64,000 nucleotides of DNA from Bimastos eiseni (Eukaryota > Annelida > Clitellata > Crassiclitellata > Lumbricidae): positions 13,047,597 through 13,111,596 of the forward strand of contig OY365810.1 in assembly GCA_959347315.1 (NCBI GenBank), read 5' to 3'. A program made the position numbers and the translations under genes. Of this stretch, positions 1-12,400 are shown piece after piece. How positions within the stretch are numbered: the first letter of the stretch is position 1; every line of letters begins with the position of its first letter. Below the pieces are notes generated by a model that searched no databases, was not told the DNA's origin, and was given only the letters and a program-made list of their open reading frames with translations.

Positions 1-528
1 TTCCGGAGTGTGCAAACAGTGTCATGAACATTCCAGTTGCATGCCAAGGATAGTATGGTCACACCATTCATGTACCTTGCTTAACAACTGGATTTAGTTG
101 GAAAATCGCTAAATGATTTGGCGCATGTGTAAGACTTTGACGATATCGGATCGAATAGAGCCTATTACATAAGTGCCTAAATGGCTGGAAAATAAGATTT
201 AGCTTAATAAAATAAATGAATGCATGCATGGTTACTGAAGGCATCATAATGTTAATTAATACATCTATCCAAATTTGCACAGTAGGGCTACATGCAACTT
301 CTGTTATGTGCATGACCAGGTCAATTGCATCGTTACAAGGCAGGCCAGAGGCAACGCACAAAAGCTGTGAAGACTGTAATAGCATAAGATTTCATGATGC
401 AAAAAATAGCCTATATATACCCCGATAGCAGACAAATATGCGTTTCAAATTGGGTTGTTCATGTACTTGTTATCATCACAGAGCACGTTTGCATCACAGA
501 GCACGTAGAACACGTTTGATGGTTATTT

Positions 529-569
529 AACAATTTGCAAGGAAAAAATTTTCATCCTTGCAAATTGTT
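529..569. repeat. Perfect 15-bp inverted repeat (hairpin)
   Basis: AACAATTTGCAAGGA at 529-543 is followed after 11 bases by its exact reverse complement at 555-569. It could fold as a stem-loop; no function is known. Confidence 0.75.
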
Positions 570-600
570 TTGAAACGATGCTCTATTGACTAGGCTACTA

Positions 601-715
601 GTTCACTCGACTTCCTGCAGAATATACCATATTGTTTTATTGGCTAATAGTTCACTCGACTTCCTGCAGAATATACCATATTGTTTTATTGGCTGATGGT
701 TCACTCGACTTCATC
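601..715 (+). repeat. 49-bp tandem repeat, about 2.3 copies
   Basis: Units begin GTTCACTCGACTTC at 601, 650 and 699; the first two are near-identical and the third is partial. It lies inside copy 1 of family R. Confidence 0.85.
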
Positions 716-1021
716 TGGAATGTTTTAGGATGTTAATTGATGAGCCTTTTCTTTGTGCTTCCAAACTCGTCGTGATCTTGAATAGTAAATCTAGTTTCAT
801 TAATGACAGTTAAAGCACTTTGGCAGTTTGTATATTTGACATTATTAGGCCTATGTTTCAACAGCCTTAAGCAATAAAGTCATATTGCTGTAGACCTAAC
901 GTTTGAGTTGTTTCTCAATAAGGAGCTCACATTTCACTGTTTGCTAATTGTTGCAACATGTTCGTTAGTAGGCCTAATGATTTTTAACATCGTATCGGCA
1001 AGCATCTGAGTAGGTATCTCG

Positions 1022-1066
1022 AAGGGGCGCTATATAAATGTTCGAGTACATTGCATTACATTACAT
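1022..1066 (+). repeat. LINE/SINE 3' tail with GCGCTATATAAATG motif
   Basis: GGGGCGCTATATAAATGTTCG followed by a TTGCATTACATTAC simple repeat is a typical terminal signature of L2/CR1-like elements. The same motif occurs at 59440 and, inverted, at 63907. Here it lies just upstream of the membrane collagen gene. Confidence 0.5.
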
Positions 1067-1117
1067 ATGCGAGGCATGGTTGATTACCTATTACCATTAT
1101 GCTTTGTTGCTCAACAG

Positions 1118-4100
1118 ATGGAGAGCAGTCGTTCCAGATCCGGTATCAGTCTCTTCTATTCGCTAGTTCCTGTTTTACTGCTGATGGGCGCTACAGCAAC
1201 TGGCAAGTGGTTCCAGATAAATCTTTCATTTTAACACGTCTCTCTCTCTCTCTAATCTATCTAACAGTGTTCATGTTCAAGCAAATTGGGCTATAATTTT
1301 TCAACAGGCCTTCAAGTGGTGATTGTGCTGCCAGTTGCTGCACGTGGTTCGTCACAAAGGTTATCCTAAGCAAGAGGCCTGCAGTTACTTTCGACATGTG
1401 GTGTTCCAGTAGGATCCTCCGAATTGCCCAATCGGACCACGTGAACAAAATCGCGATCATTTGAAACAGCGATGACACAGGTCTCCGTACTCTCCGAAAA
1501 CGCTATCAAAACACTGCCAACACTGAAAGCTTCTCTTCCGGAATGTTACGGGCTCTCGTGAAGATGATGACCATCGAAGAATCCGTTGAACCGCCGCGAT
1601 TAGATCTAAGTCCCCGATTCAATCAATCAGTATCTTATTCAGTAATGCAGCATAGATCATGATACAAATATTTCGAGTAATCAGAGACAGTAGCCTACTG
1701 TTGCCGATCACCAAGGGAGAGCTTGAGATTGGATAAATCACGTGGTCCATCTAAGACGGCTAAGTCGTGAAGAATGATGATCTTTCAAAAGTGAACTTTA
1801 GTTTATCCCTCAGGACCCAGGAGAGAACACCGTGGCGTCGCTCTGTGGATGCTGCTACGGTCAATCAGTCGAGCTCGCAATTATGATCTTCTTGCAGTAT
1901 TTACTAATTTGTAACTCATTTGTCTGTGCCAACTCGATGTATCATCCTATGTTTGCTAAATTTCAGGATCTCAATCGATTTCTACGGTCGGCTATGATCT
2001 GTCGACATTGACAGGGGGTGATGGTACAAATCCAGACAAGGTCAAAGGCAACATTCTGCTGATGGACAACGCAGCTCAGAGTCTAGGCGTGATCTTCGCC
2101 TTCTCTGTCCTCGTTGCCAACACGAGTCCCTTCACACTCCAGCTCTACCATGTCGACGCCCCAGGAAAGATTTACCATATAGGACAGGAATTCACTATCA
2201 TCCCATCTGTCCAGAAAGGACGCGAAGATGTACGTAGATATATATATGAATATATAATATATATATATAATATAGATATATAATATATAAATATATAATA
2301 TATATATAATATATATATTCAACTGTCATTGAATAACTGACACTGTATGCATTTTCCAATCGATTCGAATCCTTCGTGTAGAAAAATCGTTCACTCGCCT
2401 AACTTTTCAAGCACAGCCATAATTTTCCACTAAAACAAAAGCTCATATGCATATGCAATGAAAGCTGTTATCGATGCCGCAAATACGGTCAAGTAAAAAA
2501 ATTCTTCATTTTGGCACACCATTATTCATCCACTCATGGGATCATTATTTGCTTATAAGACGAGTAAATATAAATGTATACACTCCGAAATTTCTTAGTA
2601 CCTTGCAATGTATGCGAGCGTGAGATATCAGATGTCTACTGGGATTGTGTCAAGTCAATTCCACGAAAGTTGAGCATTTTTTAACTGGATCAGTTTGGGT
2701 GTCTAGAATCCGATATTAAATTTTGAGACATTATGCCACATTGTTATTCGTGTAAACAAATCTTTGATTGCACAATAAAAATTATTGTCAACCTCTAATA
2801 GTTTTCTCTAGTATTGTATAATTTATATAATTTTAGAACAATGTTTATCACCAGCGTCTAGTGAAGAATCTTTTGGGATGGGACAAGTGCATTTGTGATT
2901 GTACTAGTCCTATATCCTTCATCAACATTGTTGATATGATTGGTTTGTAGATCTACATCGAGAGTCTCCTGAACCGTCGTTGCGTCGTCGTTCGACCTGG
3001 TGATCGCTTGGGTCTCATCGCAACTACAGATACTCTATCAGTTCAGTCCAACTTTAACGCCACGAGTCAACTGATTCTATGTAAACAAGCACAAACGGAC
3101 GGGACTGTGGCTTGCGATCAACTATATCCTCTATCGATACGAGCAACAGCCTATTACGTCGTTTCCAGTAAGTGGAAAGAATCCTCGCGTTCTCCCAGCG
3201 AGCATATTCAACACTGCACGACGCCTCTGGCGATCTGCCTCCTGAATTTCACAAATCTTCAATTCCTCCTTCAACATTGCCAATCACCCACAATCAATCA
3301 TCTGTTTCAGGCTCCTCTATCTATCGCCCTAGCGGTTTTCCACTCAAAACTGAAGTGGCATGCATCTCTTCAAGAACTCGTCCATGACACATCCGATCCT
3401 TCGCCTTCAAATTGTCGCCAAGGACGTCAACATCTTATTCACGTTAACTAAATTATCGTAATGGATGTAGGAAAGAGTAACAGCAGCGTAATCTTTTAGC
3501 ATATCTCCACAGTAGCTCAATAATAGTGGAAACAAATATAAAGTTTCTAAAGTGCAATCGTGGCTATAGGCTGAAACAGAGAGACAACTCATTAACCGTC
3601 CACCTTGTTTGGCATTCGTCTAGCGCCTCTTAAGGACGGAGAGTTGAACTTGTCACCAACTTGCCTGGCATTACATTGATAGATGGCTTATTGGCCGAGT
3701 GTCATTCTGTAGAGCGTGTATACCAATGTCCTACCCACAGGGTCAATCCGAATGAACTACTGTATACGTTGTGGCTGATACCAAGGAATCTATATTAGAG
3801 GAATGGTTACTCGTCATATTTCCGTGTAGGCCTATATGTTTTACTCTTAAACATACATGTACGTGTAGAGTTCTCCCAATCTAACTTTTGCTTCTAATTG
3901 AAATATGATGTTTAAAGCCCCAAAGACATTTTTTTTATTTAACTAACACAGTCATTCTTCAATATATCTTCATAACTAAAGTTAATGAAAAAACTTATGT
4001 CGAAGAGATGTGAAAATCGATAGCTTTTGGTCATCGTCCAAAAACTACGTTGCATAGGGACTTTCAAGTCCTGTGTATAAAGGGTCTTTGGTTTAATGCT

Positions 4101-6256
4101 TTCTGGCAGATGATTCGTCGCTCAACTCTTCAATGAGCGATGTCGCTGACTGTCCTTTTGGGACCATCATCCCCGGAAGTCGTGACGTGACCACCCTCGC
4201 TACGACAACTGCTCCGCTGATCACTGGCGCCCAAGGGGCAATGGGAGCAACGGGGCCACAGGTATGAACCCTTGCGGATCCAGTTGCTACAGCTTCTTTA
4301 GCTATTTGCACCGGGACACTAGAAGATATTGCTAGGCCCACCGACATGGAGCAGAGGAAAAAATGTCCAGTAGCCTGGCCACTTTTAAGGACCTGGGTCA
4401 GGACGACGATTACTTTACAATGGTGTTATAAAACAATTGCTACATCTTAGTCCAGAAAACATGCTGTATTAAAGATAGTTTCTAGACCCGTGACTGCTCT
4501 GCCTACCTTGAATTTATGCTGCCGCCTCTGGCTACTGCTTTAGTGGTCCTCTGTCCTAGTTCAAGATAGTCCTGTTAAAGTAGTCATCTATGCCCGGCGA
4601 CAATAATAACTAATTGCTAATGCTACCAAGCTACTAGCGAATCAACTTTTGGAAGGTAGTTAGTCGTACCAATACCACTTCCTGCTGTATGTTTTGCTCT
4701 TATGCCAGCAATGTATCGTGCCATTCAGGCATTTATCTATAGTTTCTGCTAGTACGAACACTTTTAGCTGCTATACGCAGGTATCCAATAAGCCATGGAG
4801 TGCCTTAGAATCTATGCCTTTTAAAAATAATGCTTCAAATGTCTACAATCTTATTTGACCTTCCACTAGAACACGTGCGTTGTGTTATTTTCAGGGAGCT
4901 ACTGGATATTCGGGCCTTCAGGGTCCTCGGGGTTCACCGGGACAGCCAGGGTCAACAGGGGAGCTTGGTCCAATAGGACCTACAGGAGTTTACGGAATTC
5001 AAGGTGCAACCGGATTGATGGGCGCTCCAGGGTTCATGGGAGGGATAGGTGCAACTGGTGCCAAGGGAGCGTCGGAAATAGGGGATCAGGGTGTTCCTGG
5101 AATACGTGGTCCCACTGGATCAATGGGACTCAATTACACCGTCTTTCTTAATCAACCGGATCCACGGAATCAAGGTATGCACTATGTTCTTTGATTGCTT
5201 TGTATTGTGTCTCTTTTGGGAGTCAGGTTGACAGGTTGCCTAGAAGGTTCTATGTGGATGCTGAAGAAACGTTGTGATAAGACTGAGACGTTGAGTTGCA
5301 AGATGAGACGAGTACCTTGATCATACTTACCTTCCTAGAAATTCAACTGAAACTGTAAAATTGTGATACATGTAGAGCTGCTAATTCCAGTCTTTTTTGG
5401 TATGATTATAATGAATTATAATATAATATAATATATTATATTATAACATTATGATATAATGAAGTAGGCATATACAGAAACTTATGTAATGCAGGAAATC
5501 GGGTGCCATTATATGCGTAGAACACTGACCGCGTGTTGACTGGTGGAGGATTGAACGAGTAATACTTGAGACCAAGATGCCTTAGCAAGTTTGCAGGAAC
5601 GTTCTGAGGAGCTTTTGATAAGGACCTGCGAAACCAGTTTCCCATATTTTTGTATGTCAGAAGACGCCACTATGTCTCGTCATTTGATTTCCTCAGTACG
5701 AAGAAACTCACTCACTGGTTTTTAAACTCACACAGATTGTGTTCTTCACTTTTCATCCTTGGGCGACCCTTCTTACGTGACGAAGCGCTCGTGAATTGGC
5801 TGGTGTCGTTTGCTGACTTTCAAGCAGCACCTTAGAAATTCACGCGTTTGTGTACCTCGATATTCTGAGACCAAAAATTATGGTTGAAGGGCGTTCGACG
5901 AATGGTGAAGGCGCATTTCAAAATTTACCTATTACTCACTAACTCGATCGCTAACTTGCTGACTCAGAAGCTCGTTGTGTGTATTTACAGCTGCTTCGAT
6001 GAGCGATGAGTCGTCTGATTCGACTGACCTTTATTGGTCGAGCAGCCGAGCCATCTGGGCGACCTACCTCTGGATGGCGCTCGTCTCCTTCATCCTCCTC
6101 ATAGTCATCATCGTCGTCATAGTCATCGTATGCATGCATAGGTCTTTCTCTCGTCCGTTTGGTTCCACTCCAATGACTGTCGCCGAATCGCGGACAAACA
6201 TCATGGACGATGATGCACCATCAAACTACTCAGACCTTGGAACAGTTGAACATTAG
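1118..6256 (+). CDS. Type I membrane collagen-like protein, 6 exons, 420 aa
   Basis: Exons are read as 1118-1202, 1967-2229, 2951-3167, 4110-4261, 4895-5174 and 5991-6256 (TAG stop). Introns 2-5 have GT-AG ends (donors GTACGT, GTAAGT, GTATGA, GTATGC), and all junction phases (1,0,1,0,1) agree, giving one open frame. Exon 1 supplies a signal peptide (hydrophobic core FYSLVPVLLLMG); its donor is GCAAGT, so intron 1 would be GC-AG. Residues 29-190 are a beta-rich ectodomain with a VRPGDRLGL segment, NTS, NAT, NDS, NSS and NYT sequons and four cysteines. Residues 228-319 are Gly-X-Y triplets with one break (GASEI, about 297-301). Residues 355-381 form one transmembrane helix followed by HRSFSR, which suggests a cytoplasmic tail of about 38 residues containing YSDL, a possible YxxL sorting signal. 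I do not recognise the family; it may be a cell-surface adhesion or recognition molecule. Exon 1 is the least certain part. Confidence 0.75.
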
Positions 6257-6260
6257 AACA

Positions 6261-6266
6261 AATAAA
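6261..6266 (+). terminator. Possible polyadenylation signal AATAAA
   Basis: AATAAA lies only four bases after the TAG stop of the membrane collagen gene. If used, the 3' UTR would be extremely short. It may be a chance match in AT-rich sequence, and a more distal site cannot be excluded. Confidence 0.3.
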
Positions 6267-6269
6267 TGA

Positions 6270-8999
6270 CAGGACCACTGGAACAAGCGAAGTTGAGGGA
6301 ACCAGCATAATCACAGTCGCAATCAGACTTCATCGTGCGAAGAACGACATGTGGTTTTCGGTCTCGTATGCCCTGCCATATGGGACACATATTCCCGCGC
6401 GGGACTTGTATAGAGTCCGAACCGATCCCATTTAATATCCATGGAGACGCTGGCAGGGTATAGGAGCAAGGAGAAAAGATGCTGGTATGGACCATACAGT
6501 AGGATACATGTATGTGCATGGTTGGGAGGCTGGAAAAAGCTATTGATTGGCTAGATCAGGGTTAGCTTTCCTATGACTGTATTTGTATCTGTATATGTCC
6601 TGCTATGACTCGTTGTTTCAAAGCTGACAAAAATGATGTTTATTTAAATATGAATCGAAACTTCGTATAAGACACCTGTATGCATGTGCACGCTTGTAGG
6701 CATTCATTTAAAATCCATGTCACAGATTCCGACCGCCCACATACTCACTGACGATAAGACCCATTTATTTTGCACATTTTGTTCATGCCCATGTGCCCAG
6801 ATACAATATATATATATACCCATGGACTTATCTCTCTACTGTCACCCACAAGGAGAACCTTTCCTTGGAGTGTAGCATGGTTATAACATGTGTAATTATT
6901 AGAGAAGAAAACCACAGAAAGCACCGGGTCAAATGGGTCGTCGTGCCTTCGTGTTCCAGTTCAGAGTGCAAGAGTTGTGAACATGTGTAGTACGGATGAC
7001 TGTCTGTCCTGTCTCAGTGGACAATCTCCGAGCAAATAATTAACAGGCATTTAACAAGTATTGGTTACTGAATGTATTTCTGAATATTGCAGTCATTTCA
7101 ATACAGATGAAATTTTTCTGAACCATTTAAAAGCCCATGTCATGTTATATATCCAACCCGTTCCACTGACCAATTGCATTGTAAAAAATCGCGGATGCTT
7201 ACATGTACTACATAGATGGTATAAAGGTCTGTCGATGTAGCAGTGTGTTTATAGAATACAGAAGCATATCGTATATCAAACCGTTATCAGTTGTTTTTAC
7301 TGCTGCAGTAAAGAACGCTGTAGAATATTGAGATCGTAGGTTAATGAGTCGACGATGTTGCCATGGAAACACGCGCTGGAATGACGCTCATCGGATGCAG
7401 GGCAACGGAGCTGCTAGAGGCTGCAAAGTCCATCCATCCATCATCCACGCCAAGGGGGCTAACTGCTTTGTGTGCGATTGAACAGCGAATGTTTAAAGCG
7501 TCATATTAAACACTTGCACTCGTCCAGCGCTCGTGAGTAGGCTGGTGCCCGGCGTTTGAATTTGAATAGCGCTTTGAAAGTTTCGAGATTTTGATTAGGA
7601 TATCCCAATTTCTGTCCGCTTTCTTCAAACCCTGGCGCTGATCTGCATGTGCGCTGGAGCGCTACCCTGCAGCCCTGCTGGAAGAAGTACTCTGCTATCT
7701 CACGAATATCTAGCAAAAGGCCCTAATAATAACCTCTTATTAAGCAGGGACACGCTCTTATTGACTCACTGAGTGTCGGGTAAATATCTGCTAAGAATTC
7801 AGTTCCGTTAAGCAAATATTGACAGCTGGAGTCCAATAAGACTATGTATTGACTTAGACAGTTCTTTGGCGAAGCATTCAAAATACGTATGCAGAGTTGC
7901 AAACATACAAAGAAACCTACGAGCCACATACACGTATACACATAGCTAACTAGCATGTATACAATATATACTCGTATAGCTACAGATTCAGACCGTGTCA
8001 AACCGCTCTCCTCGTCTATCCAGGCTAGGGACTGGCACTGCCAAAGTGCAAGCAGTGCCTGAGTGTATAAAGGCCAGAATACTAAGATGCAAATTTGTAG
8101 GTCAGAATGATGCACATTTAATAATTGACCATGTATGGCATCAGCATACATACAGGCTTAATATACTACGGCTATAGTAAATTTCAAATTACTCTTACCA
8201 TGACTTGAATAGTTTAGAATTAGCTTTATAGGCCTATCTGTCTTTTGGTATATACAGTCTGTGTAAACCTGACTGAATCAAATTGCAGATTTTATTTCCA
8301 ATTCAACAACATAACATCATCTTGTATAGGCCATTAGGCTATTAGAACCCCCCAAATGCTATTTAATTTAAAATACTCGTGTGAATCTTTAAATTGGTCA
8401 AAAAGAATCAACGTATTGAAGATTCCTGTCTGAATATATTATATTTTTGAATAAAACGGAACTACAATAAAAATAAAGCATCAAAACGCAAAATGCTCAT
8501 TATCAGTCAGATGATGTCAGTCGTTTATACAAAGGCAAAATCAAACAACACGAAAATAATATTATAATAAGATCTATGGACAACAACAAATATTGTTGGT
8601 GCTGTTGTTGTCATCATTATTATGCTTATTACCAATGTTCCTATTATTATTATTTATTTATTTATTATTATTATTATTATTGTTATTGTTTTTAATATCA
8701 TCATACATGTAGACATCCTTCTCAGAAGATCGCCCTGATCCCAACTAGCACAACCAGTCAGGTTGGCTCCATTGCTATACGGGACACCAGCTTTGGTGCG
8801 GCCGCTCCAAACAATATCATTATTATATGAGAGCTTGTCTGGCTTTCCCACGGGTCGCGCCCCAGACATCATTTGCTGTCACCAATGCGCCGCAAAGTCC
8901 ATTCGTATGGAGCAACAATATTAACCCTAAGCACCGTCCACAGGCTGTTCAGACTGCGTCATCATTGAGCTTCAGACCACAGACACTGATGGGTAAAGT
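6270..8999. other. Intergenic region between the membrane collagen and PP1-motif genes
   Basis: No exon was assembled. 7495-7620 resembles 23780-23900 and 5770-5840 (a short dispersed repeat). 8009-8065 resembles 61310-61365. 8640-8690 is (TTA)n, and 8700-9000 is GC-richer and may be a retroelement end, since it runs into the CTGTTGTTA and ATT arrays. Confidence 0.45.
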
Positions 9000-9462
9000 G
9001 CTCTACGCCACTCGCCTGTTGTTACTGTTGTTACTGTTGTTACTGTTGTTACTGTTGTTACTGTTGTTACTGTTGTGGGATGTTTTGGAGGCCATAAGAC
9101 ACATTTTATCCGGTTCCTATTATTATTATTTTTCACTCGAGGTAATATTAATCCGTCAGGTTGTTGAAACTGTTTTCGGAAAAATAAGGATGCTTTTCTG
9201 GATTGGCCTGTTATTATTATTTTAAAATTATTATTTATTATTATTTTTTCGCGAGGTATTAATAATCCCTCAGGCGATCCAAAGAATATCTGGAGATGTG
9301 ATGATTTTCGGGAACAGCAACTCACTCGGCAGTGTGTGGTGGGGCAAATGGGCCTCTAAAGGCATTGTTCTTATTCTTGTTATTATTATTGTTATTATAA
9401 TTATTATAATAATATTAATTATTATTATTATTATAACCATTATTATTATTATTATTATCATT
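9000..9462. repeat. 9-bp (CTGTTGTTA)n array and (ATT)n-rich segment
   Basis: A 9-bp array spans about 9017-9075, then two diverged copies of a segment around 9105-9230 and 9240-9290 sharing CGAGGTAATATTAAT and TCAGG motifs with ATT tracts, then (ATT)n at 9370-9460. It probably represents decayed retroelement ends downstream of the PP1-motif gene. Confidence 0.7.
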
Positions 9463-9541
9463 AGAGAGTTTCACACCAGTCTTGAGTTTCACTCTGCTTG
9501 AAAAGCCTCGCAACCTATTGAGAGTTACATCTGAACAATAC

Positions 9542-12400
9542 CTAAGTCGGACCCGCGCTGCAAGGATGAACGAGGCTAGCACTGTTTATATTCAGTTTCT
9601 GAAGAGATTCAGTGATTGTTTCGGTTTGAAATGTACTTTCTGTTTTGCTATCGGTGTCGCTTAGTTTATCAGAGAGGAGCGATGGAGTGGCATGAGGACA
9701 CACTGATCCCTCGCAACTAGAGTCAGACAGACCAGAGCTTTTCAAGGACCCTGGTGGAGGGGCGATTAGCGTGAAAATGTGGGCAAAGTCCGAGTTTTCG
9801 GAAGGCACATCGAGCGGGGCGGCTGAGTCAAGACCGTCTGAAAATGTTACCCTCTTCTTACGATCACCCTCTCCCGTTTCCTCCGATTTCTCGGCCCCCT
9901 CGCTGTCCTCCTCCTCTGCACTTCCTGCAGGACTATCGTGTAGTCTGACCTTGCGCTTGGTCAGTGGTCCTCGGCGGACCTTTTCCTGCTTGTCATACTC
10001 CATGACTTCAACCTCATCCCGAAAGCTGGCGTGTTTTGGACAAAGAGTTGGAGACGATTCTGGAACATTTTCCACTGATGTAGTCCAGCTTGTGCCACTC
10101 CCGAGTGTCTGCTGTTTCTTGAGAATTGTATGGCCAGTCACTGTGTACGGTGGTGGGCAGTTCTGATGTTCTTCCACGGTCAAGGACTTCTGAAGACTGG
10201 ACAGAAACTCCGATGAGTACTTGTGTACCACGTGAGGGTTTTCCAGATCGGCTTCTGTGCTGTCACGCACCACTCTTACGAAGCGCCTACGAGTGGAAGG
10301 ACCAGGTGAGGCGTGAGGGGAATTCCTTGGGGAGCTTTTGGGCGAGTTTCCTGCGCTGGACGAAGAATGGTGGCCACGAAAGTTGCCATCTGACCTTGAC
10401 CTCAGTAGGTTCGCTAGTTTGGTCAGCTTGTGCTTGGTAGGTGATTGAGGCAGGTCAAACGATCGCGTTCGAAGGTGGAACTCAAAGCATCCAGACGCAG
10501 GCTCTTCATCTGCCAGTCTGAAATATTGAAAGTTATTGCTGATGTAATGTAAGTACTCGTGAGGAAAACTTAAAAGACTCTATATCAATTAATCAATCAA
10601 TCAATCAAATCAATCAGTCGGTCAGTCGTTTGGTCTATCGATCGGTCAGTCAGTCAGTCAGTCAGTCAGTCAGTCAGTCAGTCAGTCAGTCAGTCAGTCA
10701 GTCAGTCAGTCAGTCAGTCAGTCAGTCAGTCAGTCAGTCAGTCAGTCAGTCAGTCAGTCAGTCAGTCAGTCAGTCAGTCAGTCAGTCAGTCAGTCAGTCA
10801 GTCAGTCAGTCAGTCAGTCAGTCAGTCAGTCTGTCAGCCAGTCTGTCAGCCAGTCAATCAGCGATTGAATTCCACCACAACAGGAATGCCTTATTCCAAT
10901 AAGTACATGCATGTATATCATCAACACAGACATATTAATCAAGTAATGGTTACATACGAGCACACACACACAAACACACACAAACACACACACAAACAAA
11001 CACACACACAAACACACACACACATATACATCATACATTGTACAAATGCACATGCATAAATACGCTTTATTGAATGACTGCTTCATGTCCGAAGCTTGAT
11101 TCTCTGCATACTGTATGCAATTTCCTTGGCTCTAAGTTACAGGACAACTTCGACTGCCAACCTGAACCAAAGAAGTTGTGAGAGAATTATTCGCATTGAT
11201 GATAAACAGTTCAGCAATCAGGTTTTGTGTGCGACATTCTCGATGCTATATCGAATATGCACAGTTCTATATGAGTGCATATGTTGCATTGTGAAATTCT
11301 CGATATCATAAATACCGGTCAAGTTCTGATGAAGACACCATTTATTACAGTATCTGTAGTCACTTCGTTTTACCCGTCAAAATTCTATCTTTAAGCGAGC
11401 GTTTGCTGTGGTTGGTTTTCAATTTAATTCAAAGTACATGATTATTGTATTATGGTGCGATATGACCTATGCCTCACAGAAATGAGGAATTTCTGAATGT
11501 TTACATTGTTAATCGCACTCTAATGCATACATCTAATAAACACGATTAATATGCCATCCAGTCAATAAATGTTTGCTCATCTGGCTGGGGAGTTGGTTAT
11601 GCGGTCATATGTACGGTGTGGAAGGGAGTATTGGGTGGTTTTGGTTGATGGTAATAGTTGGTGCAGGAAGGGATCTTGGTCCGTCAGGCGTGTGTTGGTT
11701 TGTTGCAGAGTCCTTCAATATTTGGGCTGTCGTTGCGGATGTAGCATCATTAAGGCGTAAATCCCATTGCTTGCTATTGGTTCCTCGCTTGCTGTCCGTA
11801 GAGACCCAACCAGAGGGAGGCATATATGCAGTATCACAGAGTCGAGCACTCAGCTGCTCAATCCTCATACAACATTGTGGAACTGGGGGACCCTTAAAGC
11901 CATGACATTGTAGGGTCTACAGAATATGAAACTGAAGATGCTTTCTGACTGCAGTGACAGACACCAACAGCTGACATCGTAGAATAACAGACAGAAGATT
12001 TTTGAATCGAATATTGACAAAGGCAGAAAGACATAAATGCATTCACGTAGGCAAATAAAAAGAAGAACATAACTTAAATTTAATTACATGATTACACATG
12101 AAGACAGGCAGACAGAAAGACAGATAGACAGAAAGACAGAAAGACAGAAAGACAGAAAGACAGATAGACAAACATGCATTCAGATTGAGCGACAAATTGA
12201 AGTGTTCTGATTGTTGACATACTCAATTCAAAGAGTATTAAAGAGGCACGCAGAGACTAAGGTAGAGTCAGACAAGCATATTATAGTTAGACAGACAATC
12301 ATTTAGACACACCTACAGACAAATAGACATCCATATTGCTAGAGAATACATACCCGTCCAGGTCGAACGCAGTCGCCGTTGTATCTTCACTGCGCTTCAT
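9542..12400 (-). CDS. Two-exon gene, 340-aa Ser-rich protein with a PP1 docking-type motif
   Basis: Exon 1 is 12400-12354 (ATG; begins MKRSEDTTATAFDLDG) with donor GTATGT in phase 2. Exon 2 is 10517-9542, opening after TTTCAG with the base that completes a Gly codon. The joined frame runs 340 residues to the stop. The protein is hydrophilic and low in hydrophobic clusters: a basic segment (about 30-57: RTRSFDLPQSPTKHKLTKL), a Ser/Pro tract (66-90), an Arg cluster (RRRFVRVVR, about 92-100), an acidic stretch (about 215-233) and KKRVTFSD with RVTF at about 238-241. RVTF fits the RVxF docking motif of proteins that bind protein phosphatase 1, so a PP1-binding or scaffold role is possible but only inferred. 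I do not recognise an orthologue. The intron (10518-12353) carries long microsatellites. Confidence 0.7.
10640..10860. repeat. (GTCA)n microsatellite, about 50 copies
   Basis: An almost uninterrupted tetranucleotide tract of over 200 bp lies in the intron of the PP1-motif gene. Because four is not a multiple of three, it reads as an SQSV repeat peptide, an artefact rather than a gene. Confidence 0.95.
10959..11030. repeat. (CA)n microsatellite
   Basis: A CA-rich tract with AAACACACA variants lies in the same intron as the (GTCA)n tract. Confidence 0.9.
12104..12175. repeat. (GACA/GATA)n microsatellite
   Basis: AGACAGAAAGACAGATAGAC-type repeats lie in the PP1-motif gene intron, close to exon 1. 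Confidence 0.85.

Larger units (their letters stand above)
230..1000 (+). repeat. Dispersed repeat family R, copy 1 (5' part)
   Basis: Segments here (GATTTCATGATGCAAAAAA near 390, TATCATCACAGAGCAC near 470, AATAGTAAATCTAGTTTC near 780, GACATTATTAGGCCTATG near 838) match the same series in the same order at 29200-29950. This stretch before the membrane collagen gene has no convincing coding exon. Confidence 0.6.

Noticed and set aside
10640..10860. CRISPR-like array or coding SQSV repeat
   Set aside because: It is a pure tetranucleotide microsatellite without spacers; eukaryotic context.
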